Shown here: positions 52,410-62,915 of the stretch, piece by piece
Layout: each line of letters starts with the position of its first letter
Position numbering within the stretch: position 1 is the stretch's first letter
Origin: DATAEG01 sp963703085
Lineage (GTDB): Bacteria; Actinomycetota; Actinomycetes; Mycobacteriales; Jatrophihabitantaceae
Assembly (NCBI GenBank): GCA_963703085.1
Contig: OY969789.1
Coordinates: forward strand, 620,001 to 684,000
Direction: 5' to 3'
Length of the DNA stretch: 64,000 nt
Program-made: the position numbers and the translations under genes
The notes under the pieces: generated by a model
Database searches by the model: none
What the model was told of the DNA's origin: nothing
Seen by the model: only the letters and a program-made list of their open reading frames with translations

Positions 52410-53375
52410 CTACTGGGTGATCAGGTAGGCGAACACGCTCTCCAACGACTCGTCGGTGGGCGCCATCTCGAACAGCCGTACCCCGGCATCCCGGGCCACC
52501 CGCGGGACCAGCCAGCCGAAGCGCGCGGAGTCCACGGTCTGGACCCGCAGCTCTCCCTCTGTGGCATCGAGTTCCACCGACGTCGACGAACCGTCGGCAA
52601 TCAACGCCGCGGCCAACGCACGGTCGTCGCTGGACCGCACGACGTACCGCAATGGCCGGTCGATCATCAGTCGCCGTATCTCCCGGAAATCCCCTGAGGC
52701 GGCGTGCCGTCCGGACACGATCACCTCGATGTGTGACGCGACCTGCTCGACCTCCTCCAGGATGTGCGAGCTGAACAGCACCGTGCGGCCCTGTTCGCTC
52801 AGCCGATGCAACAGATCCATCAGGTGCAGCCGCTGCCGCGGGTCCATCCCGTTGAACGGCTCGTCGAGCAGCAACGCGGCCGGCTCGTGAACGAGCGCGG
52901 TGGCCATCTTGATCCGCTGCTTCATTCCTTTGGAGTACGTCCCGATCCGGCGGGTCTGCGCCGGCTGCATCTGCACGATCTCGATGGCCCGGGCGGCCGC
53001 ACCACGCGGATCGGGCAGCCGATGCAGCTTGGCGTTGGCCACGACGAAGTCCCACCCGGTCATCGAGTCGTAGAGGCCCTCGGTCTCCGGCACCAGGCCG
53101 AGTCGGCGGTAGATGTCGACGTTGCGCCACACCTGCTGACCGTCCAGAGTCACCGCACCTGCCGACGGCGCCAGGAACCCGGCCATCAGCTGGATCATCG
53201 TGGTCTTGCCGGCGCCGTTGGGTCCGAGCAGCCCGGTCACGCCCGGCCCGATGGTCATCGTGATGTCGTTGACGGCGACCACGTTGCCGTACCAGCGCGA
53301 GGCATGCTCGACCGACAACACCGTCGGCGCCGACGAACGGCTCAGGTCTGCGTGGTTCGCCGGCAGGCCGCTCAC
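52410..53375 (-). CDS. ABC transporter ATPase
   Basis: 321 residues from the GTG at 53375, which overlaps the preceding permease stop. Walker A LLGPNGAGKTTMIQL, signature YSKGMKQRIKMATAL, Walker B LLLDEPFNGMD, H-loop LFSSHILEEVEQ. The signature SKGMK rather than SGGQ is common in ABC-2 exporters. A C-terminal regulatory extension follows. Confidence 0.93.
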   Translation of the reverse strand: MSGLPANHADLSRSSAPTVLSVEHASRWYGNVVAVNDITMTIGPGVTGLLGPNGAGKTTMIQLMAGFLAPSAGAVTLDGQQVWRNVDIYRRLGLVPETEGLYDSMTGWDFVVANAKLHRLPDPRGAAARAIEIVQMQPAQTRRIGTYSKGMKQRIKMATALVHEPAALLLDEPFNGMDPRQRLHLMDLLHRLSEQGRTVLFSSHILEEVEQVASHIEVIVSGRHAASGDFREIRRLMIDRPLRYVVRSSDDRALAAALIADGSSTSVELDATEGELRVQTVDSARFGWLVPRVARDAGVRLFEMAPTDESLESVFAYLITQ

Positions 53376-54289
53376 AGCACGCCTGGCTTCCGGTAGCGCC
53401 GCACCAGCAGGCCGTAGCAGCTGCCGATCACGACGAGCGCCGCCAGTCCGAACACGAGCTGTCCGCCTGCCCCGGGTGGTCCGACCGCGGTGGACGTCGG
53501 TGCGTTGACCAGCGCCACCTGGACCCCGTCGGCCAGCGTGAACGGGGAGAGCAGCCCGAGGTATCCGGCGAGCGTGTCGTTGGCGTAGTACTGCGCGATC
53601 CCTTGGGTCGCAGCGACCCCCGTGTAGCTCACGAAGAGCACAGTGATGATGACTGCGACGCCCAATCCGCGACGGGTTGTGCCGGCGGCGAGGATGCCGC
53701 TCACCGCCGCCAGGATCAGCGCGAAAACAGCAGCACCCACTTCTGCCGAGGCGAAGTTCTTCGTCTGCGCCCACAAGGGGAATTTGGCAAGGACGCCCCC
53801 GACCGCCAGCACCACGATGGGGGCGGACAGCAGGATGAACAACGCACTGGCCAACGCACCGAATTTGGCGAGGACGTAATCGTCGCGGGTCAGCGGCCGG
53901 GAGAAGTAGAGCGTGACCGTGCGGAAGCGCAGGTCGCGGGAGATCAGCTGGGGCGCCTGCGAGGCCACGAAGATGGCGATCACCGGGATCAGGAACATCG
54001 CATAGCGGTTGTAGGAGATGGGCTGCACGTCGGTCTTCGTGTACACCTCGACGGCGACGATGATGACCGCCGGGAACAGCGTCGCGACCAGCAGCAGAAC
54101 GGGCAGCACCTTCGCGCGCGCGGTGCGGCCCAGCCCGAACGTCGACCGCACGCCCTGCAGATACAGCGACCCCAGCATGTAGCGACGACCCAGTCGGGGG
54201 CCGGCGTACGAGCGGTAGCCGATGTCGTGGATGACCCCCGCCGACGGGGACGGCGCGCCGGCCTGCGGAGGGATCGGTTCAGGCGACAT
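53372..54289 (-). CDS. ABC transporter permease (ABC-2 type)
   Basis: 305 residues from the ATG at 54289. A proline-rich N-terminus is followed by about six membrane segments and the ABC-2 block QLISRDLRFRTVTLYFSRPLTRDDYVLAK. It overlaps the upstream ATPase by 11 bases and the downstream ATPase by GTGA. Partner of the ATPase at 54279-55208. Confidence 0.88.
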   Translation of the reverse strand: MSPEPIPPQAGAPSPSAGVIHDIGYRSYAGPRLGRRYMLGSLYLQGVRSTFGLGRTARAKVLPVLLLVATLFPAVIIVAVEVYTKTDVQPISYNRYAMFLIPVIAIFVASQAPQLISRDLRFRTVTLYFSRPLTRDDYVLAKFGALASALFILLSAPIVVLAVGGVLAKFPLWAQTKNFASAEVGAAVFALILAAVSGILAAGTTRRGLGVAVIITVLFVSYTGVAATQGIAQYYANDTLAGYLGLLSPFTLADGVQVALVNAPTSTAVGPPGAGGQLVFGLAALVVIGSCYGLLVRRYRKPGVL

Positions 54290-55208
54290 GTTCGCTCCGC
54301 TCGTCGCGGAAGACTTCGTCGATGTGATGGCGCTGCTGCTGGACGCGCACCAGGCCCAGGCCGAGTTCGGCGGCGGCATCACGTACCAGGTCGAACGTTT
54401 CCTCACCGGTGATCTGCAGCTGCAGCATGCGCCCGGCCGGACGCACCTGTGCACCGCTGGCGGCGAGGCGCTGCCCGAGGCGATCCCGCCCCCCGCCGCC
54501 GGGAGGCTCGTGCACCTCGACGACCAGGGTCCCGGTGGCCCGGGTGAACTCGGCTGTCGCCGACGAGCGCAGCAGCCGGCCGCCGTCGATGATCACCACG
54601 TGGTCGCTGATCCGCTCGAGCTCGCCGAGCAGGTGCGATGTCACCAGGACCGGGATGCCGAACTCTCCGCCGATGCGACGCACCAGCGCGAGCATGTCGT
54701 CGCGCCCGGCGGGATCCAGGCCGTTGGTCGGCTCGTCCAGGAGGACCAGTTTCGGGTCGTGCACGAGCGCCTGAGCGAGCTTCACCCGCTGGCGCATCCC
54801 GGTGGAATATCCGCCGATCGGGCGGTACCGCTCCTCGTAGAGGCCGGTGTGGCGCAAGGTGTCGGCCGTGCGCTCGCGCGCCTGTGCGGCGGGCAACCCC
54901 GACATGCGGGCCATGTGCACGACGAACTCGGTGGCCGACACATCCGGGGGGAGGCAGTCGTGCTCCGGCATGTAGCCGACCTGGGCGCGGATCTGCGGCC
55001 CGTCGGTGGCGACGTCCAACCCGAGCACCTGCGCCGAGCCCGAGCTGGCCGGCAGGAGTCCGAGCAGCAATCGGATCAGCGTCGACTTGCCCGCACCATT
55101 GGCGCCGATGAGCCCGGTCACTCCAGCACCGATCTCGACACTGAGCTGGTCCACCGCGGTGACTCGCGGAAAGGACTTGGTCAGACCGGCGGTCGCGATG
55201 ACGGGCAC
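54279..55208 (-). CDS. ABC transporter ATPase
   Basis: 309 residues, GTG start. Walker A LIGANGAGKSTLIRLLLG, signature YSTGMRQRVKLAQAL, Walker B VLLDEPTNGLD, H-loop VTSHLLGELE. First gene of an operon of two ATPase/permease pairs. Duplicated pairs like this usually form one exporter with heteromeric halves or two related exporters; the cargo is not evident. Confidence 0.93.
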   Translation of the reverse strand: MPVIATAGLTKSFPRVTAVDQLSVEIGAGVTGLIGANGAGKSTLIRLLLGLLPASSGSAQVLGLDVATDGPQIRAQVGYMPEHDCLPPDVSATEFVVHMARMSGLPAAQARERTADTLRHTGLYEERYRPIGGYSTGMRQRVKLAQALVHDPKLVLLDEPTNGLDPAGRDDMLALVRRIGGEFGIPVLVTSHLLGELERISDHVVIIDGGRLLRSSATAEFTRATGTLVVEVHEPPGGGGRDRLGQRLAASGAQVRPAGRMLQLQITGEETFDLVRDAAAELGLGLVRVQQQRHHIDEVFRDERSEHVA

Positions 55209-55279
55209 GACACGGACGCTAACGGAATGTCAGTCGCGCGACGTCCGGGTTGACCCTGACCGGGACCCTGATCCAGCGA

Positions 55280-56563
<1,284 letters not shown>

Positions 56564-56762
56564 GCGTGATCTCCCTCGTCTGTGTGCTGCCCGGACGATC
56601 TACCGTGATGGCCGGCCGCGGGGCCGACCGGGGTGGACTCCCGCCTCGCTGGACGGCCGATTCTTCAAACCGTACCCCGAACGTCGCGCTGAAGCCTGGG
56701 AAATCCGCGGCAGTGGGCGCGCCGTACCGATGGCGCCGGCTTTGCGCGCTCCGCACCTTGGG
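56564..56762. other. clpP2-clpX spacer
   Basis: About 200 bases with no gene. A separate clpX promoter is likely here, since the gap is too long for simple translational coupling, but no clear -10/-35 was recognised. Confidence 0.3.
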
Positions 56763-57419
56763 TCAGTCGTTGACGATCTTGCGGGTGGTGATGACCTCGT
56801 CGACCAGCCCGTATTCCTTGGCCTGCTCGGCAGTGAAGATCTTGTCCCGTTCCACGTCGGCACGGACCGTCTCGATGGACTGACCGGTGTGCCGGGCGAG
56901 GATTTCTTCCATCAGGTCACGCATCCGCTGGATTTCCTTCGCCTGGATGTCCAGGTCGGAGATCTGCTGCGGGCCCTCGGTGCCGCCGGAGGGCTGGTGG
57001 ATGAGGATCCGGGAGTTCTTCATGGCGAACCGCTTGCCCTTCGTGCCGGCGCCGAGCAGCACTGCGGCTGCCGAGGCGGCCTGGCCCATGCAGAACGTCT
57101 GGATCTCCGGACGCACGAAGGTGATCGTGTCGTAGATGGCCGTCAAGGCAGTGAACGAGCCGCCCGGTGAATTGATGTAGATCTGGATGTCGCGGTCCGG
57201 GTCCGTCGACTCCAGGACGATCAGCTGAGCCATCACGTCATTGGCGACGACGTCGTCGATCGGCGCTCCGAGGAAGATGATGCGCTCCTCGAACAGCTTG
57301 TTGTAGGGGTTGGACTCCTTCATGCCGTAGCTGGTCCGCTCGGTGAAGGACGGCAGCACGTAGCGGGATTCCGACTGCGGGCCGGTCACCAGGCCCGATG
57401 GGGTGTACAGCTCACTCAC
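56763..57419 (-). CDS. clpP2: ATP-dependent Clp protease proteolytic subunit ClpP2
   Basis: 218 residues from the GTG at 57419, with GGGAG upstream. Catalytic Ser116 in MGQAASAAAV and His141 in ILIHQPSGG; INSPGGSFTALTAIYDT precedes them. The N-terminal SRYVLPSFTERTSYGMKESNPYNKLFEERI is characteristic of actinobacterial ClpP2, which forms a mixed tetradecamer with ClpP1 and docks ClpX. It begins 10 bases after clpP1. Confidence 0.96.
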   Translation of the reverse strand: MSELYTPSGLVTGPQSESRYVLPSFTERTSYGMKESNPYNKLFEERIIFLGAPIDDVVANDVMAQLIVLESTDPDRDIQIYINSPGGSFTALTAIYDTITFVRPEIQTFCMGQAASAAAVLLGAGTKGKRFAMKNSRILIHQPSGGTEGPQQISDLDIQAKEIQRMRDLMEEILARHTGQSIETVRADVERDKIFTAEQAKEYGLVDEVITTRKIVND

Positions 57420-57429
57420 GTCGATCTCC

Positions 57430-58095
57430 CTATTCCGCGTTCTTCGTGGGGGTGTCCGCCGGCGCGACTCCGCCGGGGACCTCGCTGGCACGGCTGACGA
57501 TGTGGTCGATGAAGCCGTAGTCGAGCGCTTCCTGGGCCGTGAACCAGCGGTCTCGGTCGCTGTCCTTAAGGATCTGCTCAACGCTCTGCCCGGTGTGCTC
57601 GGCGGTGATCTCAGCCATCTCCTGCTTGGTCAGGTTCCACTGCTCGGCCTGGATCTTGATGTCCGACGCGGTGCCGCCGATGCCGGCCGACCCCTGATGC
57701 ATGAGGATCCGCGAGTGTGGCAGGGCGTAACGCTTGCCGCGGGTTCCGGCGGAAAGCAGGAACTGGCCCATCGAGGCGGCCAGGCCCATTCCCCAGGTGG
57801 CCACGTCGCACTTGATGAGTTCCATCGTGTCGAAGATGGCCATGCCCGCTGTTACCGAGCCGCCCGGTGAGTTGATGTACAGGTTGATGTCGCGGGTGTC
57901 GTCCTCCGCAGACAGCAACAGCAGCTGTGCGCAGATCTGGTTGGCGATCGTGTCGTCGACCTGCTGACCCAGGAAGATGATCCGCTCGCGCAGTAGCCGG
58001 TCGTACACCGAATCGTTCAACGACATGCCGCCACCGCCGGCACGGTTCTCGAATATCCGCAGGGGCTCGGCCCGACGCTCCTCGATAATTCCCAT
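57430..58095 (-). CDS. clpP1: ATP-dependent Clp protease proteolytic subunit ClpP1
   Basis: 221 residues from the ATG at 58095, preceded by GGGAGA; in-frame ATGs exist upstream at 58185 and downstream at MSLNDSVYDRLL. Catalytic Ser108 in MGLAASMGQ and His133 in RILMHQGSAG. The SLNDSVYDRLLRERIIFLGQ start of the mature part matches ClpP1, so the first 20-odd residues are a probable propeptide. The paired clpP1-clpP2 layout is an actinobacterial trait. Confidence 0.94.
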   Translation of the reverse strand: MGIIEERRAEPLRIFENRAGGGGMSLNDSVYDRLLRERIIFLGQQVDDTIANQICAQLLLLSAEDDTRDINLYINSPGGSVTAGMAIFDTMELIKCDVATWGMGLAASMGQFLLSAGTRGKRYALPHSRILMHQGSAGIGGTASDIKIQAEQWNLTKQEMAEITAEHTGQSVEQILKDSDRDRWFTAQEALDYGFIDHIVSRASEVPGGVAPADTPTKNAE

Positions 58096-58264
58096 TCGGG
58101 TCTCTCCCACTCTTCCTACCTGCGCCTCTGCCGCGGCGCGCCGCAGACCGGGGACTTGCTGGTGGTGGACGTTGGTACTGGTCATGGCATCGACCCTAAT
58201 CACCGGGTCGTTGCCTAGGGCGGCAACCCAGGCCGGTTTCGCTGTGGGCGGAGCCTGCTGACCG

Positions 58265-59683
58265 CTACTGCGCCGCCGGCGCAGGCGGCCCGTTGTCGGC
58301 GTCATCGTCGGCGTCACCGTCGGCGGAGTCGCCCGCGTCGTCGGTCGCCGCGTCCGGCCCGGCTTCGAGGGCGGTCAGCGCCGCCAGGTCGACGCTGGCT
58401 CCGTCGGAATCGATGACGACGGCGGTCTCCAGCACCGAGGCAAGCGCTTTGGTGCGACGCACCTCGGCCACCACCGCGGGCAGGCTGCCGGACTGCATCA
58501 ACTGATTGGCGAACTCCTGCGGGGTCACCTCGTAACGCGCAGCCTGTCGGACCAGGTACTCGGTGAGCTCGTCATCGGAGATGCTGACGCCTTCGGCGTC
58601 GGCGATCGCGTCGAGCAGGAACTGCGTCTTGACCGCGCGCTCGGCAGTCTCGCGCAGCTCCGCGTCGAACTCCTCGCGGGTCTTCCCCTGCTGCTCCAGG
58701 AAGCGGGCCAGATTGGCGTCGTCGTGGTCGAGCTGGTGAATGACGTCGTGCTCGCGCCACTCGAACTCGGCTTTGATAGCGGACTCCGGCAACGCTATGT
58801 CCACCGCGCCCAGCAGCCGCTCCAGCAGCAATTCGCGCGCTTGGCTGCCCTGCGTCATCACCCCGACCCGGCCGAGTCGCTCCCGCAAGTCAGCCCGCAG
58901 CTCGTCCAAGGTGTCGAACTCACTGGCCAGCTGCGCGAACTCGTCGTCGGCCGCCGGCAGCTCGCGCTCCTTGACCGAATTCACCGTCGCGGTGACCTCG
59001 CCGGTCGAGCCCTCCTGCTCGCCGGCGCGCAGCGTCGACTCGAACGTGACCGACTCGCCCTCGGACAGTCCGATCAACGCCTCGTCGAGACCGTCGACCA
59101 GATCGTCGGCGCCGACCTCGTAGGAGAGCCCGTTCGCCGTGCCGCCTTCGACCTCTTCACCGTCGACGCGCGCAACCAGGTCGAGCAGCACGAAGTCGCC
59201 GGTCTGTACCGGCCGGTTGACGCCGTTCAGGGTGGCGAACCGCTCGCGCAACGCGTCGAGCTGTTCGTCGACCTGCTCATCGGTGACGACGGCGGAGTCC
59301 ACGGTGACCGACTGCTGCTTGTACTCCGGCAGCTCGAATTCCGGCCGGACGTCCACTTCTGCGGTGAAGGAGAACGACTCGCCGTCGGTCAGATTGGTCA
59401 CTTCGACCTCGGGCTGCCCGATCGCCTGCACGTTGGTTTCCCGGACGGCCTCGCCGTAGACCCGAGGCATCGCCTCGTTCATCGCCTCCTCGAGCAGAGC
59501 GGCGCGGCCGACGCGTTGCTCGATGATGCGCGCCGGTGCCTTACCGGGCCGGAAGCCGGGGATCCGAAGTTGGCCACCCAACCGCTTCAATGCATCGTCG
59601 ATGCTTGGCTGGAGCTCGCTGAACGGGACCTCGACGGCTAGGCGGACGCGGGTCGGTCCCAGGTTCTCGACCGTGCTCTTCAC
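58265..59683 (-). CDS. tig: Trigger factor (ribosome-associated chaperone)
   Basis: 472 residues, GTG start. The ribosome-docking loop is IPGFRPGKAPARII. The central FKBP-type domain (GDFVLLDLVARVDGEEVEGG) and the helical C-terminal arms follow, ending in an acidic Asp/Gly tail common in actinobacterial forms. It is a peptidyl-prolyl isomerase and nascent-chain chaperone. It precedes clpP1 as in other actinobacteria. Confidence 0.97.
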   Translation of the reverse strand: MKSTVENLGPTRVRLAVEVPFSELQPSIDDALKRLGGQLRIPGFRPGKAPARIIEQRVGRAALLEEAMNEAMPRVYGEAVRETNVQAIGQPEVEVTNLTDGESFSFTAEVDVRPEFELPEYKQQSVTVDSAVVTDEQVDEQLDALRERFATLNGVNRPVQTGDFVLLDLVARVDGEEVEGGTANGLSYEVGADDLVDGLDEALIGLSEGESVTFESTLRAGEQEGSTGEVTATVNSVKERELPAADDEFAQLASEFDTLDELRADLRERLGRVGVMTQGSQARELLLERLLGAVDIALPESAIKAEFEWREHDVIHQLDHDDANLARFLEQQGKTREEFDAELRETAERAVKTQFLLDAIADAEGVSISDDELTEYLVRQAARYEVTPQEFANQLMQSGSLPAVVAEVRRTKALASVLETAVVIDSDGASVDLAALTALEAGPDAATDDAGDSADGDADDDADNGPPAPAAQ

Positions 59684-59776
59684 GTGCGGGCTGCTCCTTT
59701 GGTGGCGTCGACGACAGGGTCGGCGGTGCTGGACTGCGGCGCTCCGGCGGTGCTGTGATCACCGGCGGCGCCGGGC

Positions 59777-59853
59777 TGGTCGGGGTGGCGGGATTCGAAC
59801 CCACGGCCCCTCGCTCCCAAAGCGAGTGCGCTACCAAGCTGCGCCACACCCCG
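59777..59853 (-). tRNA. tRNA-Pro (anticodon TGG)
   Basis: 77 bases including the encoded CCA. Acceptor arms CGGGGTG/CACCCCG, anticodon arm CTCGC-TTTGGGA-GCGAG with anticodon TGG, T arm GTGGG-TTCGAAT-CCCGC, discriminator A at 59780. It lies 93 bases upstream of tig. Confidence 0.97.
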
Positions 59854-59964
59854 GTCCGACACCGATCAGCAAGTGTACGGGCACGGACGGCCCCGACCGA
59901 CCCGCCCAGGGCCCGGCGCCCGGTACGATATGCCGCGCACTGGGAATGCGGTTCGTCCCAGCGC

Positions 59965-60035
59965 GCGGGCGTAGCTCAATGGCAGAGTCTCAGTCTTCCA
60001 AACTGATTATGCGGGTTCGATTCCCGTCGCCCGCT
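59965..60035 (+). tRNA. tRNA-Gly (anticodon TCC)
   Basis: 71 bases without an encoded CCA (the DNA reads CCG after the discriminator T). Acceptor arms GCGGGCG/CGCCCGC, anticodon arm TCAGT-CTTCCAA-ACTGA with anticodon TCC, T arm CGGGT-TCGATTC-CCGTC. It is divergent from tRNA-Pro. Confidence 0.97.
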
Positions 60036-60054
60036 CCGCTGATCGGCAGCGCCG

Positions 60055-60870
60055 TCAGTGCTTCGGGTCGCGCCACACCATGACGACCGCCCGGTCGTCG
60101 TCGTCGCGGGTGGGCACCTCCTCGATGAGCCGGGCTGCGACCTTCTGCATCGCGCCACTGCGCACCGCCGCTTCGGCGCCGCGCATCAACCGTTCGGTGC
60201 CCAACTCGATGTCGTGGGCCGGGTCCTCCACGACGCCGTCGGTGTAAAGCAGCAGCGCGTCCCCGGGACGCATCGTCTTGTAGTCAGCCCGCACCTGCAC
60301 GGTCGGCAGTACGCCGAGCACCGGTCCGTGGCTGTCCGAGACCCGCCACGAATCGGCTTTCGACTCCATGTGCAACGCAGGCGGATGGCCTGCGCTACGC
60401 ACCGAGTACAGGCCGGTCTCGAGATTGACGCGGATGTACACCGCCGAAGCGAAGCCTTCCGGCCAGGCCTGTCGGCGCAGGTAGTCGTTGGCCTGGATCA
60501 GGAAATCGGCCGGCCCGACGGCACCGAGCAACCCGCCCATGGCGCCGGACAGCAGCAGCGCACGGGTGCCTGCCTCCACGCCCTTTCCCGAGACGTCCAC
60601 CAGCACCATGTCGAGGTGCAGATTGCCGCCGACGTCGTGCAGCCGGCTGGACAGGAAGTCCCCGGCCATCGGCGCACGGTTGGCCGCGCGTTGCTCGACG
60701 TCGACGTGCCAGCCCGGCGGCAGCTCGGGGACGGTGCCCTGGATCCGCAACTGTGCGCGGAGTTGCTCGATGACCGACTCTGCGCCGATTCCGGCCGGAC
60801 CAGGAACGTCAACCATGGCAACGGTTGCCCTCTGCACTGCAGCACCGGGTTCGACGGGGGACGAGGACAT
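60055..60870 (-). CDS. SpoIIE/PP2C-type protein phosphatase
   Basis: 271 residues from the ATG at 60870. Metal and catalytic motifs of PP2C/SpoIIE are present: LVDVSGKGVEAGTRALLLSG, SVRSAGHPPAL, LLLYTDGVVE and DDDDRAVVMVW. There is no N-terminal sensor domain of recognisable type, so it is probably a soluble partner of anti-sigma-factor antagonists encoded elsewhere. It lies between tRNA-Gly and the small hypothetical gene. Confidence 0.88.
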   Translation of the reverse strand: MSSSPVEPGAAVQRATVAMVDVPGPAGIGAESVIEQLRAQLRIQGTVPELPPGWHVDVEQRAANRAPMAGDFLSSRLHDVGGNLHLDMVLVDVSGKGVEAGTRALLLSGAMGGLLGAVGPADFLIQANDYLRRQAWPEGFASAVYIRVNLETGLYSVRSAGHPPALHMESKADSWRVSDSHGPVLGVLPTVQVRADYKTMRPGDALLLYTDGVVEDPAHDIELGTERLMRGAEAAVRSGAMQKVAARLIEEVPTRDDDDRAVVMVWRDPKH

Positions 60871-60969
60871 GGCGCGCACACCTTAACCCGACAACGGATT
60901 CCGTAGGCAGGCTTCGCCCCTTATGTCGCCCCTTATGTCATCGTCCGTTCACCGTGGCAGGATCGGTGG

Positions 60970-61350
60970 ATGCCCGTCCCCGCGGATGCGCCACCTCCCC
61001 ACGGTGACGCTGCCGGGCCTCTGCCCGGCCGATCCACCCATCGCAGACGGCGCCGGGCCAGCCGGCCGAGCGGACCGCCGCAGACGGCCGCCAGCCCGCA
61101 GCAGCCACCAGCACCGGCAGCCCCTCCCGACCCGGAACCGGCGATCGCCGCAGCGAAGCGACGGTCTGGGCCGCGCCCCGACACCGCCGACCGTGCCTGG
61201 CGGGACCTGGCCGGCAGCGGACCGTCCCAGGTCGGCGTGGACGGGGCGCTGCGGGCCCGGGACGTCAACCGCCCCAGCGACGCGGAGCTCGCCGATGCCG
61301 AGCGAGACGTGGTGGTGGTACGGCGCAACTGGCGACCGGAGGACCGCTAG
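60970..61350 (+). CDS. Small proline/arginine-rich protein of unknown function
   Basis: 126 residues from the ATG at 60970. Residues 1-75 are disordered (Pro, Arg and Ala). The C-terminal part (DRAWRDLAGSGPSQVGVDGALRARDVNRPSDAELADAERDVVVVRRNW) looks folded and resembles tails seen in uncharacterised actinobacterial proteins in this region. Function unknown. Confidence 0.6.
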   Translation: MPVPADAPPPHGDAAGPLPGRSTHRRRRRASRPSGPPQTAASPQQPPAPAAPPDPEPAIAAAKRRSGPRPDTADRAWRDLAGSGPSQVGVDGALRARDVNRPSDAELADAERDVVVVRRNWRPEDR

Positions 61351-61442
61351 GTCCCCGGGGGCGGCGGCCCGGTGACGGCAGCCTGCAGGAGCGCCTGCGC
61401 CTCGGCCCGCCGCCGTTCGCGCGCACCTGAGTCGGGCAGCCG

Positions 61443-61907
61443 TTACCGAGCCCGCTGCGATCGCTCGTCCTCGTAGGCGGCCACCTCGTCGATGCGGCGC
61501 TGGTGGCGGGCAGCTCCGGAGAACGGCGTTGCCACGAACAACTCGACGAAGCGCACCGCATCCGCCTCGGCGTGCATCCGAGCGCCGATGCTGACCACAT
61601 TTGCGTCGTTGTGTTGCCGGGCCAGCGTTGCCGTCTCTTCGTTCCACGCCAACGCCGCACGCACCCCGGGCACTTTGTTCGCCGCGATCTGCTCGCCGTT
61701 GCCTGATCCGCCGACGACCACGCCGAGACTGCCCGGATCGGCCACCGTGCGGCTCGCCGCGTCGATGCAGAAGGACGGGTAGTCGTCCTCCGGATCCAGC
61801 ACATGCGCACCGCAGTCGATCGCTTCGTGCCCGGCCGCCGCCAAGCTCGCCAGCAGCACTGCCTTGAGCTCGAATCCGGCGTGGTCGCTACCGAGGTAGA
61901 TCCGCAT
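61443..61907 (-). CDS. rpiB: Ribose-5-phosphate isomerase B
   Basis: 154 residues from the ATG at 61907. Substrate loop MRIYLGSDHAGFELK; active-site GGSGNGEQIAANKVPGVRAALAW, the actinobacterial variant in which the enteric CGTGNG cysteine is replaced by Gly-Ser; then RQHNDANVVSIGAR. It interconverts ribose and ribulose 5-phosphates. Divergent from the CtaG-like gene. Confidence 0.95.
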   Translation of the reverse strand: MRIYLGSDHAGFELKAVLLASLAAAGHEAIDCGAHVLDPEDDYPSFCIDAASRTVADPGSLGVVVGGSGNGEQIAANKVPGVRAALAWNEETATLARQHNDANVVSIGARMHAEADAVRFVELFVATPFSGAARHQRRIDEVAAYEDERSQRAR

Positions 61908-61968
61908 GCCGCCATCTTGGCAGTACTCAGCACCGCCGGCATCGCCCGGTCGGTGGGACCATCGACGG

Positions 61969-62904
61969 GTGGTCGTCTCCCTGTACAGCCCGACCGCGAC
62001 CGCCCTGCTCACCAGCTGGCGCTGGCAGCCGATTGCCATCGTCGCCGTGGTGCTGGCGGTCGCTTGGTACGGCCATGCCGTGCGGCGGTTGCCCGCGGGA
62101 CCGCGCTCGTGGCCGCGTCGGCGATCAGCCTGGTTCGCGATCGGCTGCGCGCTGTTCCTCTGGTCGAGCTGTGGATTCCTCGGCGTGTACGACCACGCCC
62201 TGTTCTCGGTATGGACGACCCAGACCTTGATCCTGTTGCTGCTCGCACCGGCGGCCGTCATGGCGGGCCAGGTCGTCGAGCTGTCCGAGCAACATCGCGG
62301 TGGCCCCGGGTTACTGGCGCGCACAGCTGCAGGTCGGGTCGGGCGGTTCCTCGGCAACCCGCTGGTCGGCCCGGCGGTGGTGCCGATCCTCAGTGCCGCG
62401 CTCTTCTTCGGACCGGTGCCCGGACTCGTCGCGAGCAGCGCCGTGCTCGGTTGGCTGTTACAGCTCGTGGTGATGGCCGTCGGCGCCGGCATCGTGCTGC
62501 CATTGGTCACCGTCCGCACGGAAGGATCCTCGCTGGCGATCGGACTGGCGTTGCTGATCGGCAGCTTCGAGTTGGTGATGGACGCGGTGCCCGGTGTCGT
62601 CCTGCGGTTGTCCAACCGGGCCGGGCAGTTCTTCGCCCACTGGGACACCTACTCGTGGTCGCCGGCACCGCTGCACGACCAGCGACTCGCCGGATCGATC
62701 GTCTGGGGCGTGGCGGAGCTGCTCGACCTGCCGTTCCTGGTGCTGATTTTCTGGCGCTGGTTGCGCGTGGACGCCCAGGAAGCCGCAGACGTCGACGTGA
62801 TCCTCGATGCTGAGCGCATCGCCCGCGGCGCTGACCGCGACGACGACACACCAGCCAGTGACCCGCCCTGGTGGCTCAGCGACCCGCGCTTCCGCGAGCG
62901 CTGA
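61969..62904 (+). CDS. CtaG-like (caa3-type) cytochrome c oxidase assembly membrane protein
   Basis: 311 residues from the GTG at 61969; an ATG at 61906 would overlap the rpiB start codon and adds a non-conserved tail. Seven or so membrane segments. Family features are LGVYDHALFSVWTTQTLILLLLAPAAVMAGQ, NPLVGPAVVPILS and DVILDAERIA. The C-terminal tail is polar and ends in SDPRFRER, as is common for actinobacterial members. It is thought to help copper delivery or oxidase assembly. Confidence 0.87.
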   Translation: MVVSLYSPTATALLTSWRWQPIAIVAVVLAVAWYGHAVRRLPAGPRSWPRRRSAWFAIGCALFLWSSCGFLGVYDHALFSVWTTQTLILLLLAPAAVMAGQVVELSEQHRGGPGLLARTAAGRVGRFLGNPLVGPAVVPILSAALFFGPVPGLVASSAVLGWLLQLVVMAVGAGIVLPLVTVRTEGSSLAIGLALLIGSFELVMDAVPGVVLRLSNRAGQFFAHWDTYSWSPAPLHDQRLAGSIVWGVAELLDLPFLVLIFWRWLRVDAQEAADVDVILDAERIARGADRDDDTPASDPPWWLSDPRFRER

Positions 62905-62915
62905 CGCTCACCCAG

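Noticed and set aside
61906..61968. Upstream ATG start for the CtaG-like gene
   Set aside because: It would overlap the divergent rpiB start codon and add 21 residues without family similarity; the GTG at 61969 fits better.
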